Virus record (IMG/VR): IMGVR_UViG_3300023281_001229 | Span: 1-64,000 of that record | Origin: a virus | Length of the DNA stretch: 64,000 nt | Direction: 5' to 3' (one strand) | Part shown: positions 44,501 through 52,523 of the stretch, piece by piece | Position numbering within the stretch: position 1 is the first letter of the stretch | Layout of the letters: each line of letters starts with the position of its first letter | Notes under the pieces: model-generated | Told to the model about the DNA's origin: nothing | Databases searched by the model: none | What the model saw: the letters and a program-made list of their open reading frames with translations, nothing else | Made by a program: the position numbers and the translations under genes

Positions 44501-46486
44501 TTCCGGTTCTATGTAATATCCATTACTATCTCCAAAAACAGCTCCATATATTTTAATTTCATCATCAACTAGATAAGGTTTAGCAAAAGATGTATCTGGA
44601 GAGTGAAAAGTAAAATGTTTTTTACTGTAATCAGCATTAGGCGTATAGTTTATTAAACCGCCTGCTAATGGTTCAAAAGATGTAGGTTCTGTATTACTAG
44701 AAATAAATGGATCAGGTCTTAAATCATTATAAGGATAATTAGGATACAAAGCCTCACGATCCGTAACTAAATCAGGTGGAGTATATTTAAACATATTGTT
44801 TATCATACCTTTATACAAAACACTTTTGTTTCCGCCACGGCTTCCTCTTAATATTTCGTATCCAACAATATTAGTTATTACATTACCTTGGTTATCAACA
44901 GGAGGTTGAATGTTATCAAACCTAACACCCATGATTCTAATTTTTTCCCCACCGTCTACATAGTGATTTGTAATTGTATCATTACTGCCTCCTGAAGTTA
45001 TTACGTTTTCTGGAAACTTATGATGTCTAATGGGTTGTCCACATAAATCAAATTGAGGCTGTCCAGGTATATCGGAGTTCCAAACAATAGGATTTTTATC
45101 ATCATATAGTTCAGTTGATTCCCAATAACCCATTGTTCCTTCTGCTACAAGAACTCCACCATCTTCTAAAGTAGTATTAGGATTTGATGTTACTGTTGCT
45201 GTATTATATACTTCAAATACTTTAGGAGAATATGTTTCAATAATATTGTCTGTAGCTGGTGCATCCGCAACTTCACTTATTAAACCAGCATTTGCACCTG
45301 CGTCATTTGTTAAATACCAATCTGTTGCAGCTCTTCCGGGTACATGATATGCCCTACTTTTATCTCCTGTATTATAAACAAAACGAATAAAAAATGAATA
45401 TACTTCATCTCGCATGTATCCTATATTAGTTCCTGCGTTTTTGTAGTATTCATTTTTATATTCAACGGATTGCCAAAAGGTTTGTATTTGGTTAGCTAAA
45501 GGTTGATAATTAAAATCAAATTTGTTTGTTGGACCAACTCGTAAAGCATACTCACCTACTGTAAAAATAGCTTCAGATGTATCCGGAACAGGAGTTATTA
45601 AAGGTAAATTTTCTAAGGGAACTACAGGAAAAGTTAAATCTATAAAATCAATTACTATTTTTTCTTGTCTTGTAGAATAAACACCCATCCGTCTAGCAAC
45701 TGTTTTTTCAGCTTGAGTGTAAACTAATACTAATTCAAATTCATCAAAATTAATATCCATGTTTTTACATGTAATATCAATCGCGCTGTTTACATTGCTA
45801 TGTGTAAACATGGATATGACATTAGAAGGTAGTGAATAATCTGTTACTCTTTGCCCATCTAATATATAAGCTGTATGAACTTGATAAGTGCCATTATCTA
45901 AACTACCTTGACTAGGACCTTGTTCTATTGTTATGCAAGGTGCTCCAATAAAAGATTCTAATCTTATTTTATCACAATCTAATTCATCTGTATCAGTGCA
46001 TGTTGTACAACCGTTTACTGTAACACAGTTTTGAACCCAAGGTATATCTCCAATATCTAAAACTCTTGACACATTTCTGCCGTCATCCCAATAAACATTA
46101 AATGAACAATCAAAAGTTGGACGTAATATTCCTTTAATTAAATTGTCTGTATTAAAATTAAGACATTTATCATTTACAAGAACTTCATATTTGCAAGTAC
46201 CTTCTGTAAACTTTCCTATTTCAGAATCAGTATTATTTGTTGAAAATATTACCCACTCATCTTTCTCAATATGTATTGCACCAATAATAGTATAAGTAGC
46301 TACTGTGCAATAAGTATTAGCAGGTTCAGTAGCAAGTTTTCCTAGATCACCTTTTCTTGTATTATTAATAGCATTCCTAGCATAAGTCCATGCTCTATCT
46401 GGTAAATGATAATCGTTAGTATCTGTTACTAAAGCTTGATCAAATGTATTATTAGTTTGAAATGAAGATCCTCTTCCTTGTGCCAT
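41591..46486 (-). CDS. Tail muzzle / stabilisation protein, P22 gp10-type (1631 aa)
   Basis: A very large beta-rich protein. Its start, FQTNNTFDQALVTDTNDYHL then PDRAWTYARNAINNTRKGDLG, matches the opening of crAss-like tail stabilisation or muzzle proteins, whose N-terminal half is related to P22 gp10 (tail hub beta-propeller). Beta-strand-rich repeats with Trp, Tyr and Asp-Gly turns fill the rest. Several Cys pairs occur in the first 250 residues (VTVNGCTTCTDTDELDC). A Gly/Ala/Thr-rich hydrophobic stretch near 670-770 (AAGAALTAAETAALNTVG) is unusual. This protein closes the tail below the ring proteins and would gate DNA and cargo exit. It sits directly after the ring-protein genes, as expected. 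Confidence 0.85.
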   Translation of the reverse strand: MAQGRGSSFQTNNTFDQALVTDTNDYHLPDRAWTYARNAINNTRKGDLGKLATEPANTYCTVATYTIIGAIHIEKDEWVIFSTNNTDSEIGKFTEGTCKYEVLVNDKCLNFNTDNLIKGILRPTFDCSFNVYWDDGRNVSRVLDIGDIPWVQNCVTVNGCTTCTDTDELDCDKIRLESFIGAPCITIEQGPSQGSLDNGTYQVHTAYILDGQRVTDYSLPSNVISMFTHSNVNSAIDITCKNMDINFDEFELVLVYTQAEKTVARRMGVYSTRQEKIVIDFIDLTFPVVPLENLPLITPVPDTSEAIFTVGEYALRVGPTNKFDFNYQPLANQIQTFWQSVEYKNEYYKNAGTNIGYMRDEVYSFFIRFVYNTGDKSRAYHVPGRAATDWYLTNDAGANAGLISEVADAPATDNIIETYSPKVFEVYNTATVTSNPNTTLEDGGVLVAEGTMGYWESTELYDDKNPIVWNSDIPGQPQFDLCGQPIRHHKFPENVITSGGSNDTITNHYVDGGEKIRIMGVRFDNIQPPVDNQGNVITNIVGYEILRGSRGGNKSVLYKGMINNMFKYTPPDLVTDREALYPNYPYNDLRPDPFISSNTEPTSFEPLAGGLINYTPNADYSKKHFTFHSPDTSFAKPYLVDDEIKIYGAVFGDSNGYYIEPEGHPRHKFVTDITMITAIVVGIGYAISQMNGTRNVKYKGYTIDSDPIFAGTSTSTGNIIPAGAALTAAETAALNTVGLQGFADGLTGQNSGNASTTVSAQQALKGAGLTAASIPSTGVTSGSIEIEYTDQDSSPGFFKAAIAALGNPMFLSYFAEGGDTTIKLIQALGSWQQHTLQYQSLCHFENFAAPYANNRRRLIGDSRYLERGVVNFKSNFVVNNRGRNECVIFDTTEDIEDLTGALADNSRPPRVSTLPANKVFDLYNRRASSHYVALKSRMRNQYGQLQTIRMVLASNCVSDIGNVNSGTLFGGDTYIGKYSEKNTLLYFQRWLNGQNDGAVINYFKEQMFNWTAFWMDTDPFDVAEFVQSVMAALGNLVSNPGSINTFFTDIVTPSDKHCFDRLNGTNGFFLLKKAYMYLFNSGVRDFFVESEFNVDCRDWLDDEAQQHYPVISDLKVLFKTDFIELDNYYRYDRSLSHSFMASQKFSWGVIQDREYDPLKSETCYTKFPRRLLYSLPQRSNAAGLSLIKKDFWTVFLPNNFADYDSNISSVKPINKTGALILFENEAPGMLPGVDQLQTMGGAAVTLGDGQLFARKLQQLNNSEKTYEYGSCQSRLSVLNTPAGLFWMNLNQGKIFQYAGGMKEISMSSNKYWLNQYLPYQLLKDFPEFEVLDNPVSGIGCQTIYDNEYSLVYFCKKDYRLKKNLPVSVEYIGGSNFLINSVLEVKAGNPDYFDNCSWTLSYDPKTQTFISFHDWHPDLSLGAKNTFLTTKGSSFWKHNNTCASFCKYYDVEYPFEVEFTTDTKFNVGTIRNIEYYIESYVYDTSNCFDRFHVLDHGFDEAILYNSEQVSGLLKLHLTPKNNIKELLLYPKVQLNYIDILFSKEEQKYRFNQFWDITKDRGEFTGVQENIWETEDNGYIRNLNEANLNYNKDQLQRKKFRHYNNKVILKRSKNTNVEILVSLARSNQQTSFR

Positions 46487-46502
46487 TGTTTATTTAGTTT
46501 AC

Positions 46503-47462
46503 TCAATTATAGCGACCTCCGCTTCTAAACATATTCCAATAATTATGGTATTGTGCTTTACGATTAACTTCCCAAATTTTTCTTAATTCATTAAAGTTTG
46601 GCGTATTTACTAAACTATAAGCATTATTACGAGATGACTTTAATCTTTGTTCAATTAATTGTACTTGATTAGGGTTTACTATTTCCCCATTCATTATCAT
46701 ATTTTCAAATACTCTTTGTTTAATTGCATACTCATAAAACTCATTTAGCATATCGTGATCAGGTACTAATAAATTACCTTCATCATCTTCCATGTTACCT
46801 TGATAGTTAATATAAATTTTACCAGTCTGAAAAGAAGGATATATAAATCCATTACGAATATATGCAGACTGTTTTGCTTGTGCAGTTTTATTAGGACAAT
46901 CGGCATCTACAACATCGGGATTATCTATAATCCTAACATTATACATATCTTTCCAAGTCCTAGTGTGATATTTATAATTTTGTACAAGAACCATAAAGTC
47001 CCCTTTGCAATTTAAATGAACATCACCTACCGGTTTGCAATTACAGTTAGTGTATTTTAATCCGCATTCACCACAAGGTTTTTTAACAACCACTGGCTCA
47101 CTTGTATAAGGCGCACATAAATCTACATCACTCCAATTTCCAGGATTATAAGTAGGGCCTACGCTTACATTTTCAACATGCGTACCAGAAATTAAAGGCT
47201 CTCTTACAGTATAACTGCCAAGAACAAAAGCAAAATTTAAAACATTAAAGTTATTAGGTAGTTTGGCTTTACCTTTTTCTACATCAAGGACTGCTTCTTT
47301 AGTTTTAAAAACACGCAACCCTAATTCATAGTTACATCTTTTAGCAACTTTAATAAACTCTTGAGGATTAATATAGTCTTGAAGATATAGTTTTTTAAAA
47401 TCCGATTGTATCTCTGCTAATAGCTGCTCGTAAGTTCTATATTTTAATTCTGTATGTGACAT
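46503..47462 (-). CDS. Head-to-tail ring/connector-type protein (319 aa)
   Basis: The N-terminal helical region (TYEQLLAEIQSDFKKLYLQD, then FIKVAKRCNYELGLRVFKTK) is characteristic of crAss-like connector or ring subunits. The middle contains a Cys cluster, CGECGLKYTNCNC (about residues 132-144), that could bind zinc. The C-terminal half has YINYQGNMEDDEGNLLVPDH and a helix running to VFENMIMNGE, also typical. It is followed by the muzzle gene 16 bases downstream and starts one base after the previous gene. A role in the ring stack between portal and muzzle is inferred from family resemblance and position. Confidence 0.78.
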   Translation of the reverse strand: MSHTELKYRTYEQLLAEIQSDFKKLYLQDYINPQEFIKVAKRCNYELGLRVFKTKEAVLDVEKGKAKLPNNFNVLNFAFVLGSYTVREPLISGTHVENVSVGPTYNPGNWSDVDLCAPYTSEPVVVKKPCGECGLKYTNCNCKPVGDVHLNCKGDFMVLVQNYKYHTRTWKDMYNVRIIDNPDVVDADCPNKTAQAKQSAYIRNGFIYPSFQTGKIYINYQGNMEDDEGNLLVPDHDMLNEFYEYAIKQRVFENMIMNGEIVNPNQVQLIEQRLKSSRNNAYSLVNTPNFNELRKIWEVNRKAQYHNYWNMFRSGGRYN

Positions 47463-47463
47463 A

Positions 47464-48135
47464 TTACCTCATTATATTTTTTGAATCATCCCCTGTATCA
47501 GGTGGTATTTTACCAAGCGTCATTAGCTCTTGTTGAGTTAATTGTTCAATTTCAGTAAATAAATAATCAGGTGCAGTAAAGTTTCTATCTTGAGCTTTTT
47601 GACAACTCTCATCTTCTACATTACAAAATCCTTCTATAGTATCTTCAAACATACCTTCTATAGAAACAGCGTCCCAATCTATATTTGGAAAATACAAGTA
47701 TCCGTTTTTATACCAATAGTATTTTGTTCGATTATATTTAAATGATGTGGACTTAGACATTGAAACATATACAGCAGATCTACATTGCTGCATAATATCT
47801 TGACCGTCAATAGATGCTATAGTTCTAAAAATAGGACCATCTGAATCTGTCATTAATTCAGGTAGTTTTTTTTCAGTTCTCATTATCTGACATCCAGATT
47901 TAATACCCGCACATCCAGCTTCAATTCTATCTACTTCTACTAACTCTACATAAGGTAATGTTTCAAATAAAGTATCTACTTGCATTATAGACTTTACTAC
48001 ATCATCTCTTTTCATTAAAGCTTTGGAGTGCTTTAGAAGCAAACTGTAAATAAATCGGTCAGTTAAAAAGGCATCTTCCGTTACTAACTTAAATACATTT
48101 CTAATCCGCGATATAGATTCTCTAATGGTTGTCAT
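47464..48135 (-). CDS. Head-to-tail ring/tail-tube-type protein (223 aa)
   Basis: Contains FLTDRFIYSLLLKHSKALMK near the N-terminus, then PYVELVEVDRIEAGCAGIKS and a middle beta region, KYYWYKNGYLYFPNIDWDAV. I associate these segments with a conserved structural protein of crAss-like phages encoded just upstream of the muzzle. The protein ends with a short helix and polar tail. Spacing to both neighbours is 1-2 bases, giving a strongly coupled trio. It probably forms one of the rings joining portal and tail; the exact ring cannot be told from sequence alone. Confidence 0.78.
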   Translation of the reverse strand: MTTIRESISRIRNVFKLVTEDAFLTDRFIYSLLLKHSKALMKRDDVVKSIMQVDTLFETLPYVELVEVDRIEAGCAGIKSGCQIMRTEKKLPELMTDSDGPIFRTIASIDGQDIMQQCRSAVYVSMSKSTSFKYNRTKYYWYKNGYLYFPNIDWDAVSIEGMFEDTIEGFCNVEDESCQKAQDRNFTAPDYLFTEIEQLTQQELMTLGKIPPDTGDDSKNIMR

Positions 48136-48137
48136 AA

Positions 48138-48629
48138 TTACACTTTTATATCCACAGTTGAATTATACTTTGCACTTAAACACCTAGACCAATTTTTTCT
48201 AAAATATTTACTTGCCCTTCTTTTATATGCTTGCAAAGGATTGAATCCATATAACTTTGTATGTTTAACCATTGTTCTCAACGTCTTATTCATAAAAGTA
48301 ATTCTCATCATATTGTTATCAGTATCCCAGTTTTTATGATATACTAACTTACCTTGTGCTTTAGATTTTGCATAATCTACAGGTTTCTTTTTAGATTTAC
48401 CGGCATTGTTTATAAAGATGCATCCAATGTTTTCTGGAAGTAAAACACCATAAATATTATTCATGGTTTCATCTGCCATATTTTCATTAAATTTTCGCAT
48501 AACTTTTATAATATCCGCTTTTGTTAAATTGTAACCCGGATATTTTTTATTAAAATCAGCTACTTCTTTGTAATTAATTACCTTACCTTTCTTTTCAGTT
48601 ACCCTTGATTTATTCAAATCTACATTCAT
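48138..48629 (-). CDS. Conserved basic phage protein upstream of ring genes (163 aa)
   Basis: A basic 163-residue protein with FNKKYPGYNLTKADIIKVMR, LLPENIGCIFINNAGKSKKK (residues about 63-82) and a C-terminal tail of repeated Lys/Arg/Tyr (YKRRASKYFRKNWSRCLSAK). Proteins of this pattern (VLLPENIG, then KxxxDYxxSK, then HxNxDTDxxMxRI) recur next to the tail ring genes of crAss-like phages. Their role is not known to me; DNA binding would fit the charge. The terminator hairpin and the TTTGTATATTAT element lie just upstream, so this gene probably opens a new transcription unit with the ring and muzzle genes. Confidence 0.7.
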   Translation of the reverse strand: MNVDLNKSRVTEKKGKVINYKEVADFNKKYPGYNLTKADIIKVMRKFNENMADETMNNIYGVLLPENIGCIFINNAGKSKKKPVDYAKSKAQGKLVYHKNWDTDNNMMRITFMNKTLRTMVKHTKLYGFNPLQAYKRRASKYFRKNWSRCLSAKYNSTVDIKV

Positions 48630-48641
48630 ATAATATACAAA
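48630..48641 (-). promoter_or_regulatory. Candidate late promoter element TTTGTATATTAT
   Basis: This 12-mer ends at the base next to the ATG at 48629 and lies just downstream (in the minus direction) of the terminator at 48676-48699. It is identical to the copies at 41548-41559 and 54502-54513. Because the copy abuts the start codon, an alternative is that it forms part of the ribosome-binding region. Confidence 0.4.
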
Positions 48642-48675
48642 TTAAAACCCTAAAATACAAATTATATATCAAAAC

Positions 48676-48699
48676 AAAGCCCGAACTTAATCGGGCTTT
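48676..48699 (-). terminator. Intrinsic terminator after collagen-like fibre gene
   Basis: On the minus strand AAAGCCCGA, loop TTAAGT, TCGGGCTTT forms a perfect 9-base-pair stem followed by a short T-rich run (GTTTTGATAT). It lies in the 124-base gap between the genes at 48754-49521 and 48138-48629 and would end the fibre-gene transcript. Confidence 0.8.
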
Positions 48700-48753
48700 A
48701 TCCTAGTCAGTCACCAAGAAACCAACCTCTGCGACATTTTTTTATACTGGTTA

Positions 48754-49521
48754 TTACGGTGGAGTTGCTACTCCTATCTCTTCTACTAATAATGATCCAC
48801 TAACTAACCACGCTGCTGGCGGTTCTGCAACCGCAGTAGCATCTTTAGTTCTAAACATTAATGAAATTGTTTCACCTGGATCAAGCGTTACTACTTGTAC
48901 TATTGTTTTACCTGGTGTAAATTGAATAGTTTGCATTCTTAAATCTAATGTAGATCCTTGATCATCTATTAGATTATGTACAGGTGTTCCTGAACCTATA
49001 TTTTCATTACCAGCAGCTCCCCAAAATAAATTACTTCTCATAGAATAAATACCGTATGCTTGTTCTATTATTACTCCTCCAGTTTTAACAATTGCTGCAT
49101 CAACCCATGAACCTACTTGTGTTTTATTACTTGATTGAATAATTTCGTGTTGATATGTTCCAAATACTTTATATTTTTTACTTTCAGAAGAAGGATTAGT
49201 ATAGTTTAAAGTAGTATATCCGGTTGGCTGAAAATAAGTCAAAGATGCCCACGCTGGATCTACACTTATATCTAATTGAGAATTTATTGAATCGTGAAAC
49301 AATTCTTTTGGTCTTCCTATAGTAAAAATAGTTTGGTTGCCAACAGTATTAGATTCTACAGTAAGATCATCTTCTGTAATTATATCAACACTAGATCCTG
49401 CACCGCCAGTTGATCCTGGGGGACCTTGAATACCTTGATCTCCTTTATCACCTTTAAAACCTCTTGGTCCTCTTAATTTTATGTTGTGACTTGCACAATT
49501 TTTATTACACTTATTACTCAT
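48754..49521 (-). CDS. Collagen-like head or tail fibre protein 2 (255 aa)
   Basis: The short Cys-containing N-terminus (MSNKCNKNCASHNIKLRGPR) runs into a collagen-like Gly-x-Y stretch (GPRGFKGDKGDQGIQGPPGS, residues about 18-37). A beta-rich C-terminal domain follows (residues 90-255: WVDAAIVKTGGVIIEQAYGI, FTPGKTIVQVVTLDPGETIS), likely a compact trimeric head. The N-terminus is clearly related to that of the collagen-like gene at 51274-51780. Such proteins usually form thin trimeric fibres on capsid or tail. The terminator follows within 60 bases of its stop. Fibre role is inferred from the Gly-x-Y repeats. Confidence 0.75.
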   Translation of the reverse strand: MSNKCNKNCASHNIKLRGPRGFKGDKGDQGIQGPPGSTGGAGSSVDIITEDDLTVESNTVGNQTIFTIGRPKELFHDSINSQLDISVDPAWASLTYFQPTGYTTLNYTNPSSESKKYKVFGTYQHEIIQSSNKTQVGSWVDAAIVKTGGVIIEQAYGIYSMRSNLFWGAAGNENIGSGTPVHNLIDDQGSTLDLRMQTIQFTPGKTIVQVVTLDPGETISLMFRTKDATAVAEPPAAWLVSGSLLVEEIGVATPP

Positions 49522-49532
49522 ATCTTATTTTT

Positions 49533-51272
49533 TTAAGGACACACTGGAACATTTAAACCTAATGCATTTAACGCAGCTACAACTATATTTCTATAATATA
49601 AACCATTTTGTGCAGGGAGTGTATCTAAATTAACATTATACTTGCTTCCATAATAATCCGCTAAATTATCATTAGGTTGATAAACTCCATTATTTACAAA
49701 TGTAGCTTGCGATAATCCTTTAAATCCAGGGAATTGATTATTACCTGTAGAAACTCTAAATTGAGTACCTCTTATATCATAAGTTAATGTGCTTTGTTGA
49801 TTTCTAGTATAAGTTACATCAGTATCAAATTGAGGCGCTCTTGATTGATTATCAAATGGTTGACCGCCACCATAACCATACACGTTTGATTCATCAGCAA
49901 AAGTTAAATTAATAACTTGAGTTACATTAGTATCTACTGTTCTTTGAAAATTTCTACCTTCTCCTAAACAACGAACAAATCTTTCATTGTAATTCCAAGC
50001 ACCACCTACATCAAACATTTTATGTACTTTAACTCTTTCATTATATAATGCCAAATCATTATTATAAATAGGTAATAAACATTCTCTTAAAGACTGTGTA
50101 GAAGAATTAATCATTTGGTTTAATCCCAATAAAGTTGTATTCATAGAACCTGAATTATCAAACCATACATTAATTTCTGTAGTATTTGATATTAAGGGGG
50201 GTTGTGTTGTACCTGTACAAGGTATAGAGTCTATACATTGAGGAGTACCGTTACATTCATTTACAGTAGAACCATCGGGACATGACCAAGTTCCTGCAGA
50301 ACCTGCAGCAGCTACATCAAATCCAATCAAACTGTTAGATGTAAATTCTAAGAAAGGTACTATATCGTTTTCATCATTACCGCATGCTGGTGATGTACCC
50401 GCTGAATCAGTTAAAACGTCTACAAATTTATCATAAGGGGATGCGTATGGTGCGTTAGGACCAAGACCAATATCACCCATATCATAAACTTCAAATCCTA
50501 TAGAACCTGTTATTCCCCATAACTCCTGTCCTGAAAACTTAATTATGTTAGTACCTGCAGGTAAAGTTATTGGAAACACCCACCAGTTGTAATCATAATC
50601 TGTACCACTTACTGAGTTTCTTAATTTAACTTGGTCAACAAAGCCACTTCCTGAATCAATAGATAGTGTCATATCATCTCCAGTCATACCAAAAAGATAT
50701 TGTTTTGGTGCAACTAACTCAATACAATATTCAAATGCTAACTCCGTTCCTTTAGGGTATCCCGTAGGCCAAATGCCAACTATATTTAATCTACCTTGGG
50801 TTTGATCTTGTATGCAAGTTCCAGAACCTACTCCCCATAATCTATTTTCTACAGGAGAAATTGCTAAAGGTACGGCAACACCTGTACCATTATTATCAAT
50901 TAATTGAAATGGATCTACAATAACATTGCCTAATAATGGTAATGTATAAGCAGAAAGATCATTATAAAGTCTTAATCCATTTGATGTATATAGTCTATCT
51001 TGATGACCTTGTGCTAATGTAGCTGTAGTTCCTGTGTAAACAGCAGATTCTTGTTGAACACAGTCATTAGTTATATAATTAAATTCATATCCTGCCGGAC
51101 ACTCGCATGGGCAAACTAAATCGCACCAATTAGCACCATCGTAATATTTAATTATGCAATTATTTGGATCTATAATTTGCGGAGTATTGGTATAATCATA
51201 AATACTTATATTACAGTCACAAGGACTGATATAATTTGTACCATCAAAAAATAAATATTTATCATTAGCCAT
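49533..51272 (-). CDS. Large fibre/adhesin with von Willebrand A-like MIDAS motif (579 aa)
   Basis: I place the start at the ATG at 51272 (MANDKYLFFDGTNYISPCDC) because GGAGGAG lies 8 bases upstream. A GTG at 51293 would add seven residues encoded by the Shine-Dalgarno region itself. The N-terminal 75 residues are Cys-rich (CDLVCPCECPAGYEF). Residues 130-290 form a beta-rich region with many Gly and Trp. Around residue 367 is INVWFDNSGSMNTTL, whose DNSGS matches the DxSxS metal-ion-dependent adhesion site of von Willebrand A domains. A later strand, VINLTFADESNVYG, looks like the typical second metal-contact strand. The protein probably binds the host surface or decorates the virion. It shares the Cys-rich style of the surrounding genes. 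Confidence 0.75.
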   Translation of the reverse strand: MANDKYLFFDGTNYISPCDCNISIYDYTNTPQIIDPNNCIIKYYDGANWCDLVCPCECPAGYEFNYITNDCVQQESAVYTGTTATLAQGHQDRLYTSNGLRLYNDLSAYTLPLLGNVIVDPFQLIDNNGTGVAVPLAISPVENRLWGVGSGTCIQDQTQGRLNIVGIWPTGYPKGTELAFEYCIELVAPKQYLFGMTGDDMTLSIDSGSGFVDQVKLRNSVSGTDYDYNWWVFPITLPAGTNIIKFSGQELWGITGSIGFEVYDMGDIGLGPNAPYASPYDKFVDVLTDSAGTSPACGNDENDIVPFLEFTSNSLIGFDVAAAGSAGTWSCPDGSTVNECNGTPQCIDSIPCTGTTQPPLISNTTEINVWFDNSGSMNTTLLGLNQMINSSTQSLRECLLPIYNNDLALYNERVKVHKMFDVGGAWNYNERFVRCLGEGRNFQRTVDTNVTQVINLTFADESNVYGYGGGQPFDNQSRAPQFDTDVTYTRNQQSTLTYDIRGTQFRVSTGNNQFPGFKGLSQATFVNNGVYQPNDNLADYYGSKYNVNLDTLPAQNGLYYRNIVVAALNALGLNVPVCP

Positions 51273-51273
51273 A

Positions 51274-51780
51274 CTACGCTCCTCCGCTTGCACATGGCTG
51301 AATCCAAATGTCGCCAGGTTTTATTGATTCATTACCTACACCCGGAACTTGATTAAGTCCGTAACCTTGTATAGTACCATATTGAGCATTAAAATCAGAT
51401 TGTGTAGGTTGAGCTACTTGTACAAAAACTGCTAAGCCTCTACCGCTATATCCTTGATCCCCTTGAACACCTTGATCGCCAGTAGCACCGGGAGCACCAT
51501 CAATACCGTTTGTTCCATTTATACCAGGAGTGCCAGGTAAGCCTTGAGGTCCCGTTCCTCCTCCCACACCTGCGTTGCCTTGCGGTCCAGTTAAACCTAT
51601 AGGTCCAGTAAGACCCGTAAGTCCTTGCAAACCTTGAGTACCTTGTGGTCCTTGTAAACCGGTATCTCCTTTTTCACCGGCATCTCCTTTATCTCCTTTA
51701 AAACCACGAGGCCCTCTCAGACCTTTTGGTAAAGCCTGGCAGTTTCCGTTACAACTGTTATCATTACAAACTTTACACAT
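51274..51780 (-). CDS. Collagen-like fibre protein 1 (168 aa)
   Basis: The N-terminus is a Cys cluster (MCKVCNDNSCNGNCQ), followed by a long run of about 35 Gly-x-Y triplets (for example GLRGPRGFKGDKGDAGEKGD and GPQGTQGLQGLTGLTGPIG) over residues 20-125. A short C-terminal module follows (YSGRGLAVFVQVAQPTQSDF, then WIQPCASGGA). A trimeric collagen-like fibre is the obvious reading. Its last codons contain the GGAGGAG that serves as ribosome-binding site for the next gene, and its TAG is two bases from that ATG. The other collagen-like protein (48754-49521) shares its LRGPRGFKGDKGD core. Confidence 0.85.
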   Translation of the reverse strand: MCKVCNDNSCNGNCQALPKGLRGPRGFKGDKGDAGEKGDTGLQGPQGTQGLQGLTGLTGPIGLTGPQGNAGVGGGTGPQGLPGTPGINGTNGIDGAPGATGDQGVQGDQGYSGRGLAVFVQVAQPTQSDFNAQYGTIQGYGLNQVPGVGNESIKPGDIWIQPCASGGA

Positions 51781-51786
51781 ATTGTT

Positions 51787-52512
51787 TTATTTTGTGAATT
51801 TAGAATAAATGTGAGTAACTGTATCTGCTATATCATTAGGCGTACAAGTTAATACTATATATTGATTACTTGTCCAATCAATAGAAGTTGCTGCTATTGG
51901 ACTTGATATACTCGCAGAATCAGTGTAATTAACTAAACCTATTGGCATAAATTTAGTATCTGTTGCTATATCTAAAACTACTAATCCTCTAGTTCCAGTA
52001 CCACTAGCATTAGCATTAAAGCTAACACCATAATTTCCAAAATTTGCAAATGGAATAGGTGATCCTAAAAGGTCCGGAGTAGAATTAATATAAGCTTTCA
52101 GTCCTACAGAACCATTAACTGTGCTTTCTTTAGAGAACATCATTTCGTATCTCATTATGTCATTTTTTTCTAAAGAATTAGCCGGAATAAACATTGAACT
52201 TAATACTGACTCATCTGTAGTTGCAGTTACACTTCCAGGGAGAGTATTCTCAAAAGTTTTTTTAACTAGGAATTTACAGAAGTAATTAACTACGGCTTTA
52301 ATTGCTAAAGATAAACTAGTATTAGTTTCTACAAGAACGTCAGCCCCACATTGTAATGGTTCATCTGTATAGATAATACATTTAGAATCTGTTATTTCTG
52401 TGCATGGTTGAGGACTTGGGCATATTGCTTCTTCGCAACCGCAAGCGCAAGAACACAGTCCTTCTGTTGTAGCTTGAGTATGATTATTAGTTTGACAAGA
52501 TGTACACGACAT
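51787..52512 (-). CDS. Cys-rich N-terminus fibre/appendage protein (241 aa)
   Basis: Starts MSCTSCQTNNHTQATTEGLC with a run of Cys pairs over the first 50 residues (SCACGCEEAICPSPQPCTE). Next comes CIIYTDEPLQCGADVLVETN and TSLSLAIKAVVNYFCKF, a motif similar to one in the protein at 53990-54496. The C-terminal 140 residues are a beta-rich domain (MRYEMMFSKESTVNGSVGLK; ATDTKFMPIGLVNYTDSASI) resembling phage fibre tips or jelly-roll heads. No enzyme motif is seen. It lies in the run of Cys-rich genes and probably contributes to a virion appendage. Confidence 0.68.
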   Translation of the reverse strand: MSCTSCQTNNHTQATTEGLCSCACGCEEAICPSPQPCTEITDSKCIIYTDEPLQCGADVLVETNTSLSLAIKAVVNYFCKFLVKKTFENTLPGSVTATTDESVLSSMFIPANSLEKNDIMRYEMMFSKESTVNGSVGLKAYINSTPDLLGSPIPFANFGNYGVSFNANASGTGTRGLVVLDIATDTKFMPIGLVNYTDSASISSPIAATSIDWTSNQYIVLTCTPNDIADTVTHIYSKFTK

Positions 52513-52523
52513 TTTTTTTATTT

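Noticed and set aside
51273-51293. GTG at 51293 as start of the vWA-type gene
   Set aside because: The ATG at 51272 has a well-spaced GGAGGAG directly upstream, and the longer form would translate that site.
51300-51720. Dense short DNA repeats that could be mistaken for a CRISPR or satellite array
   Set aside because: The repetition has a 9-base period, stays in frame and encodes Gly-x-Y collagen triplets; there are no uniform repeats with unique spacers.
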